NCBI GenBank assembly: GCA_027067955.1
Contig: JAMOUW010000026.1
Coordinates: forward strand, 1-44,732
Origin: Thermaceae bacterium
GTDB taxonomy: Bacteria; Deinococcota; Deinococci; Deinococcales; Marinithermaceae
Length of the DNA: 44,732 nucleotides
Direction: 5' to 3'
The translations under genes and the position numbers were made by a program. This document shows, piece after piece, positions 16,303 to 23,137 of the stretch. The notes under the pieces were generated by a model. That model was not told the DNA's origin, made no database searches, and worked only from the letters and a program-made list of their open reading frames with translations. Positions within the stretch are counted from its first letter, which is position 1. The number at the start of each line of letters is the position of its first letter.

Positions 16303-16935
16303 ATGAAGCCTCCGCGCGAACCCATGAACACTTACACCCACGCCGCCGGCGCACTGCTGGCGCTCGTGGGGCTGGCGACACTCCTGGCTCGCGCCTGGCC
16401 CGAACCGCGTCTGGTGGCCGGGGCGCTGATATTCGGCCTGACCATGTTCCTGATGTACAGCGCCAGCGCCGGGTACCACGCCGCGCGCCTGGAGGAGCGC
16501 TACCTGACCCGCTTGCGCAAACTGGATCACGCGGCGATATTCCTCTTCATCGCGGGATCGTATACCCCGGTGCTGCTCGCCCGGCTGGAAGGCGCCCCGC
16601 GCTGGGGCTGGCTGGGACTGGTGTGGAGTCTGGCTGGTCTGGGGATCGGCCTCAAGCTCTGGAAACTGACCGCGCCCCGCTGGCTCTCCACCCTTTCCTA
16701 CCTGGGGCTCGGCTGGCTGGCGGTCTTCCTGCTGCCCCGGTTGCAGCTGCCGGCTGCGGCGCTGGCCTGGCTGGCCGCCAGCGGTGCACTCTACTCGATC
16801 GGGGCGGCTGTCTACGTTCTGAAACGACCCGGCTTTCGCGGTTTTGGTTTCCACGAGCTGTGGCACATTTTTGTCCTGGGTGGGAGCGCTACGATGTTCG
16901 CGGCCGTTTGGATCCTTTTCAACGCTAACGCTTGA
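16303..16935 (+). CDS. PAQR/hemolysin III family membrane protein
   Basis: The 210-residue protein has seven predicted membrane helices. The conserved metal-site residues of the adiponectin-receptor/hemolysin III family are present: SASAGYH (S53, H59), LDHAAIF (D75, H76), SYTP, and HELWH near the end (H184, H188). Related proteins act as zinc-dependent amide hydrolases on ceramide-like lipids; bacterial members are usually annotated YqfA or hemolysin III without proof of either role. It lies 56 bases after the methyltransferase and 80 before the two-component system, with its own -10 box. Confidence 0.85.
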   Translation: MKPPREPMNTYTHAAGALLALVGLATLLARAWPEPRLVAGALIFGLTMFLMYSASAGYHAARLEERYLTRLRKLDHAAIFLFIAGSYTPVLLARLEGAPRWGWLGLVWSLAGLGIGLKLWKLTAPRWLSTLSYLGLGWLAVFLLPRLQLPAAALAWLAASGALYSIGAAVYVLKRPGFRGFGFHELWHIFVLGGSATMFAAVWILFNANA

Positions 16936-16980
16936 GCCTTGATTTTTTTCATAAATGAGGGTATTCTTAGCATATACGCC

Positions 16981-16998
16981 ACTTTCTCATGAGAAAGT
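16981..16998. promoter_or_regulatory. Perfect 18-bp palindrome upstream of the two-component system
   Basis: ACTTTCTCATGAGAAAGT is fully self-complementary. It is centred about 20 bases upstream of the TATAAT box of the response-regulator gene and covers the -35 region. It is AT-rich and lies in a promoter, so it is better read as an operator than as a terminator of the PAQR gene. Autoregulation by the adjacent regulator is the simplest hypothesis. Confidence 0.6.
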
Positions 16999-17008
16999 AG
17001 GCTATACC

Positions 17009-17014
17009 TATAAT
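17009..17014 (+). promoter_or_regulatory. Consensus -10 box (TATAAT) of the two-component system
   Basis: TATAAT ends 1 base before ATG 17016 and 4 bases before ATG 17019. The transcript would begin at or just after the start codon, so the second ATG, or ATG 17049 without a ribosome site, may be the one used. Confidence 0.5.
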
Positions 17015-17015
17015 C

Positions 17016-17723
17016 ATGATGGAACACGACTTCGAATCCAGCGAACACATGGACGGGCCGCTGATTCTCATCGTCGAAGACGAAAAGGACATCGCCCGTT
17101 TCATCGAGCTAGAGCTGCAGGCAGAAGGCTACCGCACCGAGGTGGCCTATGACGGAATTACCGGTCTCTCCAAGTTCCGCGAAACCAGCCCCAACCTCGT
17201 CATCCTCGACCTGATGCTGCCGGTTATGGACGGGCTCGAGGTAGCCCGCCGCATACGCAAGACCTCCAACATCCCCATCCTGATCCTCACCGCCAAGGAC
17301 GCGGTGACGGACAAGGTGGAGGGCCTCGACGCCGGAGCTGATGACTACCTGGTCAAGCCCTTCTCGATCGAGGAGCTGCTGGCCCGCGTACGCGCCCACC
17401 TGCGCCGCGTGACCCCGGCCATCACCGGCGAGATCCGCGTTGCCGACCTGATCATCAACCTGGAAGGGCGCGAAGTATTTCGCGGCGGGCGGCGCATAGA
17501 ACTTTCCAACAAGGAGTTCGAACTGCTCGAGCTGCTGGCCCGCAGCCCCGGCAAGGTGTTCAGCCGTTTCGAAATCGAGGAAAAGGTCTGGCCCGGTTAC
17601 CAGGGGGGTTCGAACGTGGTGGACGTCTACATCGGCTACCTGCGCAAGAAGCTCGAGGCCGAGGGCGAACGCCGGCTTATCCACACAGTGCGCGGCGTAG
17701 GCTACGTGCTGCGCGAAGACTAG
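17016..17723 (+). CDS. OmpR/PhoB-type response regulator
   Basis: Up to 235 residues. The receiver domain (about 15-125) has the acidic pair E21-D22, phospho-acceptor D65 in VILDLMLP, T92 in ILTAKD and K114 in YLVKPF. The C-terminal winged helix (about 135-233) has [23 protein letters not shown] and [15 protein letters not shown] and ends in [13 protein letters not shown], typical of OmpR-family DNA binding. The first 11-12 residues are acidic, lie before the receiver fold, and depend on which of three ATGs is used. It is followed by its kinase and preceded by a perfect palindrome that may be its own site. Confidence 0.93.
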   Translation: MMEHDFESSEHMDGPLILIVEDEKDIARFIELELQAEGYRTEVAYDGITGLSKFRETSPNLVILDLMLPVMDGLEVARRIRKTSNIPILILTAKDAVTDKVEGLDAGADDYLVKPFSIEELLARVRAHLRRVTPAITGEIRVADLIINLEGREVFRGGRRIELSNKEFELLELLARSPGKVFSRFEIEEKVWPGYQGGSNVVDVYIGYLRKKLEAEGERRLIHTVRGVGYVLRED

Positions 17724-17730
17724 CCCCCCA

Positions 17731-17755
17731 AGAGGGCGAGAAGGCGCCCGCTCCT
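17731..17755 (+). promoter_or_regulatory. Intercistronic hairpin before the kinase gene
   Basis: GGGCG (17734-17738) can pair with CGCCC (17745-17749) around AGAAGG, leaving the GTG at 17760 just downstream. The purine-rich AGAAGG loop is the only possible ribosome site. This might set the kinase-to-regulator ratio, but the evidence is only the fold. Confidence 0.25.
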
Positions 17756-17759
17756 CATC

Positions 17760-19196
17760 GTGAACCTGCGCACCCGCATCACCCTGCTCACCCTGCTGGT
17801 CCTCTCGCTGTCGCTGCTGGTCATCGGCGCGAGCGTCTACGCGCTGTTGCAGCGCTATCTGTACCAGAACCTGCGGGCCGAGCTGCGGGATGCAATGGCG
17901 CAAATCATCCAGCAGTACGAAACAGAGTTCGGCATCGGTTCGCGTTCGGGCGTGCTGGACAAGGTTCTGCCGCCCTCAGTGTACGGCGAAATAGACCTGC
18001 TCATTCCCAGCAACCCCACCCCCGACTCCTTCGCCAGCGAGGTAATCGCAAGGACCAGCCGCACCCTGGGACAGCGGCTCCTGTTGAGCCCCGGAGACTA
18101 CGCCCGGCTTCTGCAAGACGGCGACGTCTGGGCCGTGACCCAGCTGGCCCAGGCCGACCGGCCGCCGTTTCGGCTGCTCGTCTACGGCATGCTCATCAAA
18201 GCCCCCACCACGCCCCTGAACCTGGAAACCTGGGTGGCCATCCTGGTCGCCAAGCCGCTACGGCCCCTCGAGTCCACGCTCGCCGAGCTATCGCGGATCC
18301 TTCTGCTTACCTCCATTCTGGTTCTCACCCTGGGCGGCGCGCTCACCTACCTGCTGGTGGCGCGCACCCTGGAACCGCTGGAGGACATTGCCCAGAAGGC
18401 CGAGGAAGTAAGCATCCAGGGGCGCACCCGCCTGCCCGACCCCCAGACCCGCGATGAGGTATCGGCGCTGGCGCGCGCCCTGAACAGGATGCTCGAGCGG
18501 CTCGAGCACGCATTCCAAACGCAAAGCCGCTTTCTTGCCGACGCATCCCATGAGCTGCGCACCCCCATAACCGCCATACTCGGGCATGTCGGCTACCTGC
18601 TGCGGCGCACCCCGGTAAATGAAGTGCAGCGGGAAAGCCTGGAAACCATCCGCCGCGAAGGGGAACGCATGACCAAACTGGTCACTGACCTGCTCGATCT
18701 GGCCAGCAGCGAAGGCGGCTGGCGGTTCGAGGTGCGCCCTATCGAGCTTTCGAGCCTGCTCCACGAAATCGCCAGCGAATACGCCCCCACTTTCGAGGGT
18801 GAAATAGTTGTGGAAGCGCCCGACGAGGTCTGGGCCCTGGGCGACGACGAGCGCCTGCATCAGGTGTTTGCCAATCTGATCTCCAACGCCATCAAGGCCG
18901 GATCCAGCAAAATAGAACTCCGGGTGCGCCGGCCTGCAGGCCGCGTGATAGTACAGGTCAGCGACAACGGCCCCGGCATACCCCCCGAACACCATCCGCA
19001 CCTGTTCGAACGCTTCTACCGCGTGGACAAAGCGCGCGACCGCGCCGCCGGGGGCTCGGGTCTGGGGCTCGCCATCGTCAAAGCGATAGTAGAAGCGCTG
19101 GGTGGCGAGGTCTGGGTGGAATCGGAGGTGGGGCGCGGCACCACCTTCAACGTTTCTTTAAAGCACGCAGCAGCTCCGCCGCCTCATCAGCGCTGA
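17760..19196 (+). CDS. Membrane sensor histidine kinase
   Basis: The 478-residue protein has TM1 (8-30), an extracytoplasmic sensor region of about 150 residues (31-178), TM2 (179-201), a HAMP linker (about 200-253), HisKA with phosphorylation site H264 in FLADASHELRTPITAIL, and an ATPase domain. The ATPase domain shows the N box SNAIKAGSSKI, G1 SDNGPGIP, F box LFERFYRVD and G2 GGSGLGLAIV. It phosphorylates the regulator encoded 36 bases upstream. The sensor region shows no recognised ligand domain. Start is GTG. The last 50 bases overlap the end of the convergent DUF2089 gene. Confidence 0.93.
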   Translation: MNLRTRITLLTLLVLSLSLLVIGASVYALLQRYLYQNLRAELRDAMAQIIQQYETEFGIGSRSGVLDKVLPPSVYGEIDLLIPSNPTPDSFASEVIARTSRTLGQRLLLSPGDYARLLQDGDVWAVTQLAQADRPPFRLLVYGMLIKAPTTPLNLETWVAILVAKPLRPLESTLAELSRILLLTSILVLTLGGALTYLLVARTLEPLEDIAQKAEEVSIQGRTRLPDPQTRDEVSALARALNRMLERLEHAFQTQSRFLADASHELRTPITAILGHVGYLLRRTPVNEVQRESLETIRREGERMTKLVTDLLDLASSEGGWRFEVRPIELSSLLHEIASEYAPTFEGEIVVEAPDEVWALGDDERLHQVFANLISNAIKAGSSKIELRVRRPAGRVIVQVSDNGPGIPPEHHPHLFERFYRVDKARDRAAGGSGLGLAIVKAIVEALGGEVWVESEVGRGTTFNVSLKHAAAPPPHQR

Positions 19197-19527
19197 TTTC
19201 GCCCTTTTCCAGCTGCTCCAGCACCCGCGCCCGCTCCAACGGAGCATCGGATTCGTTCCCCGGCTCGTAACCGAGAACCCGGAGCAGAGTTTCAAAGCGC
19301 GCCCGCACGGTAGGATAGCTGACCCCGAGGATGCGCTCCATTTCTTTGAGATTGCCCCGGGTCTTGACGAAAAGGCGCAGGATCTCCAGCTGTTCCGGCG
19401 GCAGAGATGCAAACTCGTTGACGGCGAAGCGCCCCTCGATACGGGTCTGGCAACCGGGGCAGATCAGACCCGTGACCTCCAGGCGCTCATGGCAAACGGG
19501 GCATTCGTGGGGCATCAGCGGCTTCAA
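19147..19527 (-). CDS. DUF2089 protein: zinc ribbon, HTH-like core and SHOCT-like tail
   Basis: The 126-residue protein starts with a four-cysteine zinc ribbon (C9, C12, C23, C26: CPVC...CPGC). A helical region follows with LEILRLFVKTRGNLKEMERILGVSYPTVRARFETLLRVLGY, which reads like an HTH that might bind DNA. The C-terminal motif VLEQLEKGEISADEAAELLRAL (about 102-123) matches the N-terminal motif of two other proteins of this operon. The start is TTG at 19527, 6 bases after AGGAGG, overlapping the previous stop as TTGA. Last gene of a five-gene operon; function unknown, possibly its regulator. Confidence 0.8.
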   Translation of the reverse strand: MKPLMPHECPVCHERLEVTGLICPGCQTRIEGRFAVNEFASLPPEQLEILRLFVKTRGNLKEMERILGVSYPTVRARFETLLRVLGYEPGNESDAPLERARVLEQLEKGEISADEAAELLRALKKR

Positions 19528-19826
19528 AACAAACCTCCTATCTTGATCAATACGTGATTATGAGCGTTATTGATCTCGACCAGGGGCTCATCGGGCCCTA
19601 GCTGATCGAGCCCCAGCCGCGGGGGATCGAGAAGCAGCCTCCAGCCGCCGCCCGCCCCCAGGCGGCGCTGCGCCCACCAGCCGGTCAGCGCCAGAGCGAA
19701 GGCCAGAGGTGTTTCGAAAGGCTCTATCGGCAGGAGGAGCCGGAATCCCCGCGACCCCGCCGGCCGCACCTCGATGTGCAGCCAGCGGGGCTGGTGGCGG
19801 CGAACACGGGCAAGCAGGGTTTTCAT
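19524..19826 (-). CDS. Unknown protein, SHOCT-less paralogue of its operon neighbour
   Basis: The 100-residue protein is not recognisable as a named family. Its first part (RWLHIEVRPAGSRGFRLLLPIEP) lines up with RLLRIYINDPDGTEVKVNLPLAL of the gene before it, and its end (LVEINNAHNHVLIKI) with KLVEINDADGTEVLIEV. It lacks the N-terminal SHOCT-like motif. It is therefore probably a diverged duplicate reduced to the two beta-strand repeats. It overlaps the upstream stop by 4 bases (ATGA) and the downstream TTG by 4 bases (TTGA), so translation is tightly coupled. Confidence 0.65.
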   Translation of the reverse strand: MKTLLARVRRHQPRWLHIEVRPAGSRGFRLLLPIEPFETPLAFALALTGWWAQRRLGAGGGWRLLLDPPRLGLDQLGPDEPLVEINNAHNHVLIKIGGLF

Positions 19827-20194
19827 ACCACCTCGATCAAAACCTCGGTACCGTCGGCGTCGTTGATCTCCACCAGCTTTCCTTCGGGCATGTCGCTGCG
19901 CAGCGACGTAAGCAGCTCGTCGATGTCGAAGCCGGCCTCGGCAATCTGCCGCTGCTGCTCCTTGGGGATGAACTTTAGGGCGAAGCGCGCCAGCGCCAGC
20001 GGCAGGTTTACCTTGACCTCGGTCCCGTCGGGGTCGTTGATGTAGATCCGCAGGAGCCGCGCCGGCCCTTTGCGGCTAACCAGCTCGGCCTCTACTGCCC
20101 CGCCCTCTAGCGCCTCCAACAAACGCCCTGCTTCTTCCGCCGTGATCTGGCCGTCGGCCAGCATCTGCAATATCCGGTTGCGTTCTTCACTCAT
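19823..20194 (-). CDS. SHOCT-like domain protein with duplicated DGTEV strand motif
   Basis: The 123-residue protein opens with the helical hairpin ILQMLADGQITAEEAGRLLEALEGG (8-32), the motif seen at the N-terminus of YvlB/LiaX-like proteins. Two similar strands, LLRIYINDPDGTEVKVNLPL and LVEINDADGTEVLIEV, flank a helical segment (LARFALKFIPKEQQRQIAEAGFDIDELLTSL). This suggests an internal duplication. It has no signal peptide or membrane segment, so it is cytoplasmic or peripherally attached. It overlaps its neighbours by 4 bases on both sides. Family known only as SHOCT-like hypothetical proteins. Confidence 0.72.
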   Translation of the reverse strand: MSEERNRILQMLADGQITAEEAGRLLEALEGGAVEAELVSRKGPARLLRIYINDPDGTEVKVNLPLALARFALKFIPKEQQRQIAEAGFDIDELLTSLRSDMPEGKLVEINDADGTEVLIEVV

Positions 20195-20919
20195 GACGCA
20201 TCAACCTCCACGCTTCCCATTCCTAGCGAGATCTTCAACAGACCGCGCCCCTTGCCGAGCACATCCTCGTAGCTGATGGCCGGCTTCTTGTTCGCATACT
20301 GCAGGGATCCGGTCACGGCCACTTCTCCCATTCCCACCCTTATCTGTAGGCGCAGGTCGGTACCTTCCTGCAGGGCCAGCTTAACGCTGCCCATACCTGC
20401 GCTCACCCGGTGACTGCCGCCTTCCAGGCGCGCCCGCCCGCTGATGGACCCCTGGGCGAGCTGCAGATCCAGCTCTTCGGCGCCCGCGAACTCGAGCTGA
20501 CCCTGGCCGATCTGGGTCCGCAGCCCCGGCAGCGGATCGATCACCTTGACGGCCCCCTGCCCCAGGCGCAGATCGAGGCCCGTCCCTGCAGGCAGAACAA
20601 TTTCGATCTCGTGCCGCTTGGACAGCAGGTTGAAAAAACCGATACGGGTACTGGAATCTCTCTTTCGCAGCACCCACCCCTTTCCCTCGTCGATCAGCTC
20701 CAGCCCCAAGGACTCATCGGCCTCGACCCGCGGTCTGCCGGCTGCCGGATCGACGCTTACCCGCAGATCGGCGCGGTTTACTTGCGCCTGCAACCAGCGT
20801 CCCGCTTCCGGCGACGGGGAACTATCGAGCCCGTCGAGCGCCATCAGCAACTTCTCGGCTTCCTCCGGACTGATCCGGCCCTCCTCCAACATCCCGGCGA
20901 TCTTCGTGTATTCATCCAT
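20191..20919 (-). CDS. SHOCT-like plus DUF4097-type beta-solenoid protein (YvlB/LiaX-like)
   Basis: The 242-residue protein starts with IAGMLEEGRISPEEAEKLLMALDG (7-30). From about 45 onward it is a run of short beta strands with repeated glycine turns (GQGAVKV, GQGQLEF, AQGSISG, GMGSVKL, GMGEVAV, GMGSVEV), the pattern of DUF4097 putative adhesin domains. In Firmicutes, proteins with this architecture (YvlB, LiaX) take part in cell-envelope stress responses; a similar role here is inference. No signal peptide is visible. The ATG overlaps the upstream small gene by 8 bases and has a G-rich site before it. Confidence 0.8.
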   Translation of the reverse strand: MDEYTKIAGMLEEGRISPEEAEKLLMALDGLDSSPSPEAGRWLQAQVNRADLRVSVDPAAGRPRVEADESLGLELIDEGKGWVLRKRDSSTRIGFFNLLSKRHEIEIVLPAGTGLDLRLGQGAVKVIDPLPGLRTQIGQGQLEFAGAEELDLQLAQGSISGRARLEGGSHRVSAGMGSVKLALQEGTDLRLQIRVGMGEVAVTGSLQYANKKPAISYEDVLGKGRGLLKISLGMGSVEVDAS

Positions 20920-21097
20920 TGCGTCCCCCCATCAGCAACCCGGGCCCGCCCGCGCGCAAACGCCAGCAGCTGCGCTTCGGTCCCGCCGCTTCCCGCCAAC
21001 GACCTCGCGCCAGGCGCGCTTCGGCGGAGATGCTTCTGACCTCCAGCAACTTCTCCTGCAGCAGTTTCTGATCCTGCCAGGGTAACGGCGCAAACAT
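20912..21097 (-). CDS. Small protein, first gene of the SHOCT-like operon
   Basis: The 61-residue protein is not recognised. It begins MFAPLPWQDQKLLQEKLLEVRSI, a probable amphipathic helix, and continues basic and Arg/Gly-rich (RLARGRWREAAGPKRSCWRLR), ending LLMGGRNG. It has an ideal AAGGAGG ribosome site 5 bases before ATG, sits directly under the strongest promoter in the window, and overlaps the next start codon by 8 bases. These features make it a likely true gene, either a working small protein or a leader peptide coupling translation to the YvlB-like gene. Confidence 0.6.
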   Translation of the reverse strand: MFAPLPWQDQKLLQEKLLEVRSISAEARLARGRWREAAGPKRSCWRLRAGGPGLLMGGRNG

Positions 21098-21116
21098 GGC
21101 TGCCTCCTTGCCAGGA

Positions 21117-21146
21117 ATTATAAACCTGTGCTTTACGTTATGTCAA
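21117..21146 (-). promoter_or_regulatory. Near-consensus promoter of the SHOCT-like/DUF2089 operon
   Basis: On the minus strand TTGACA (21146-21141) and TATAAT (21122-21117) are both perfect and are 18 bases apart. It is the best sigma-A promoter in the window. The transcript has a short leader with AAGGAGG (21109-21103). An imperfect dyad, CTTTACGTTATGTCAAG on the plus strand (21131-21147), with six of eight pairs matching, overlaps the -35 box and could be an operator. Confidence 0.8.
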
Positions 21147-21163
21147 GTCGAGCTTTATATACC

Positions 21164-21907
21164 TTAAACAGGATGCCGGCCACCCCAGTAGGGCGCGACG
21201 AAAAAAACGAAGACTAGCAGTACGTAGGCCGCCCACCACAGCACGATTCGCGCAACCGCAGGGCGACCGGGGCGGTACTCGAGAAGAAGCAGCGTGAATA
21301 ACGCCCAGGTAAGCAGCGTGGCCAGCTCCTTCACGTCAGCGGCCAGCGGTTTCCCCCATAAACGCCAGGCCCAGGCCATACCCGTGAGCACGCCCACGGT
21401 GTAAAGAGCGTATCCGGCCCGCAAATAAGGGCCTTCTAACCGCGCCAGACCCAGGAGCGGCGGGGCGGAGAAGGAGCGCCAGGGGGCCGCCTTGAGCCTG
21501 CGGTGCTGCGCCCATCCCGCAACCGCCGCCAGGAAAGCGACGCTCAGGCTTACGTAGGCGAGGGTCAGCACGCCGGCGTGAAAAACGACCAGGGACCAGG
21601 GTAGCGGCCCGCTGCTGGTCCCGGCAAAGCGCAGCGACAGCAGCGCGAAGAACAAAGCTGTGGCATAGGCATAGCGCACCCAGCTGCGCCAGCGCGGGCG
21701 CCCCGCATACCCGCGGGCGATACCGACCAGGCCTATGACCAGGAGCATGGCTGCCTCGAACGGAGAACCCAGTAGCTGGCCCGTGGCCAGAACGTGTCCC
21801 GCGGCAGCCGCAAAGAAGAACCACAGCGACCAGCCAGCACGCCTCTCGTCCCATACCAGCGCCGCCAGGAGCACGAGAGCGCCCAGGCTGACCAGGGCGG
21901 CGGTCAC
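21164..21907 (-). CDS. hemX: HemX/CcsA-like membrane protein (cytochrome c assembly family)
   Basis: The 247-residue protein has about eight hydrophobic helices. The region VVFHAGVLTLAYVSLSVAFLAAVAGW and the later LEGPYLRAGYALYTVGVLTGMAWAWRLWG resemble the core of CcmC/CcsA-like assembly proteins and of HemX. HemX follows or precedes hemA in many bacteria and in Bacillus lowers glutamyl-tRNA reductase levels. The GTG at 21907 begins 1 base after the hemA stop, with GGAGGGG inside the hemA end, so the genes are coupled. The gene position makes HemX the better name than a cytochrome c factor. Confidence 0.72.
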   Translation of the reverse strand: MTAALVSLGALVLLAALVWDERRAGWSLWFFFAAAAGHVLATGQLLGSPFEAAMLLVIGLVGIARGYAGRPRWRSWVRYAYATALFFALLSLRFAGTSSGPLPWSLVVFHAGVLTLAYVSLSVAFLAAVAGWAQHRRLKAAPWRSFSAPPLLGLARLEGPYLRAGYALYTVGVLTGMAWAWRLWGKPLAADVKELATLLTWALFTLLLLEYRPGRPAVARIVLWWAAYVLLVFVFFVAPYWGGRHPV

Positions 21908-21908
21908 G

Positions 21909-23102
21909 CTACCCCTCCAGCATGCGCTCGAGCGCCGGACCCAGTTGCGGATCTTTGGCCAAACGGATCAGGGGATGGGCGGTCTTTCCGGCCAGGCGGT
22001 GGACGAGCCGCTCCACGTCCTCGCGGGCGGCAGCGGGACCCAGCGCAGCGGCCAGCTCGCGTCGCAGGGCCTCCTCTATCCAGCTCTTGAGTCTTCTTAT
22101 CCGGTCCGCAGCCAGGTGCCCGGCGTACCACTCCAGCCATCCGGCCACCTCGTCTGCGATTATCCGCTCCACCCGCGGCAGCTCGCCGGCGCGCGCCTCC
22201 CGGTTCTTCCGGGCCACGTTCTCCAGGTCGTCGATGTTATACAGGTAGGCCCCGGGCAAGCGGGAGATAGCGGGGTCAATGTTGCGCGGCAGGGCGATGT
22301 CTATGAGAAAGAGCGGACTGGCGCGGCGCTTGAGGACCTCGCGCACGCGCTCCTCACGCACCACGTAGTGAGGGGCAGCGGCCGAGGCGATCACGATGTC
22401 GGCGCTGCCAAGCGCCTCGGCGACGTGCTCCATACCGTAGGCGCGGCCACCGTAACGGCGAGCGAGCCTCTCGGCGTTGGCGGGAGTGCGGTTGAGCACC
22501 CAGATCTCGGCAGCCCCGTAGTGGGCTAGGTGCCCGAGCACCCGCTCCGCCATCTCCCCCGCCCCCAATACCAGCGCCCGCAGGCCATCGAGATCGCCGA
22601 AAACGGCCCGGGCAAGATCCACAGCAGCATAAGCCACGCTGGTGGCCCCGCGGCCGATCCCGGTTTCGGAACGGGCACGCTTGCCTGCGGCTATGGCCGT
22701 TTGAAAAGCTTTCTCGCTCAGGGGCCCGGTGGTGCGAACCCGGCGCGCCGCGAATAATCCGTTCCTCACCTGCCCCAGAATCTGGGCCTCGCCCATGACC
22801 AGGCTGTCCAGACCTGCCGCAACCCGGAACAGATGGGTAAGCGCTTCCCGTCCCTGATAGTGATAGGCGTACCGGGTATAACGGCCCAGGTGGTCGCGGT
22901 ATATATCGAGAGCGCGCCTGCGTGGCTCCACCATGTAGAGCTCGGTACGGTTACAGGTAGAAACGACCACGGTTTCGCCGGCTTCGCTTTTCAGGCTTTC
23001 CAGCAACCGCTCAAGGCGCGCCCCCGAAACCGCTACGCACTCCCGCACCCCTATCGGCGCGGTCTTGTGGCTGATACCTACAATCTCCAGCGGCGGCTCC
23101 AA
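21909..23102 (-). CDS. hemA: Glutamyl-tRNA reductase
   Basis: It reduces Glu-tRNA to glutamate-1-semialdehyde, the first step of C5-pathway tetrapyrrole synthesis. About 397 residues: GISHKTAPIGVRE near the start, catalytic C50 in VVSTCNRTEL, the MGEAQILGQVR motif, NADPH-binding ALVLGAGEMAERV, and LFLIDIALPRNIDP. The start is TTG at 23102: the protein then begins at the conserved EPPLEIVGISHKTAP, and GGAGGGG lies a few bases upstream. Longer frames extend through non-conserved sequence into hemD. It lies 35 bases after hemD, a gap that also holds TATAGT and TAAAAT boxes which might be an internal promoter. Confidence 0.92.
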   Translation of the reverse strand: MEPPLEIVGISHKTAPIGVRECVAVSGARLERLLESLKSEAGETVVVSTCNRTELYMVEPRRRALDIYRDHLGRYTRYAYHYQGREALTHLFRVAAGLDSLVMGEAQILGQVRNGLFAARRVRTTGPLSEKAFQTAIAAGKRARSETGIGRGATSVAYAAVDLARAVFGDLDGLRALVLGAGEMAERVLGHLAHYGAAEIWVLNRTPANAERLARRYGGRAYGMEHVAEALGSADIVIASAAAPHYVVREERVREVLKRRASPLFLIDIALPRNIDPAISRLPGAYLYNIDDLENVARKNREARAGELPRVERIIADEVAGWLEWYAGHLAADRIRRLKSWIEEALRRELAAALGPAAAREDVERLVHRLAGKTAHPLIRLAKDPQLGPALERMLEG

Positions 23103-23137
23103 AACCCCTCCAGAACAGTATTTTACCCTACTATACT

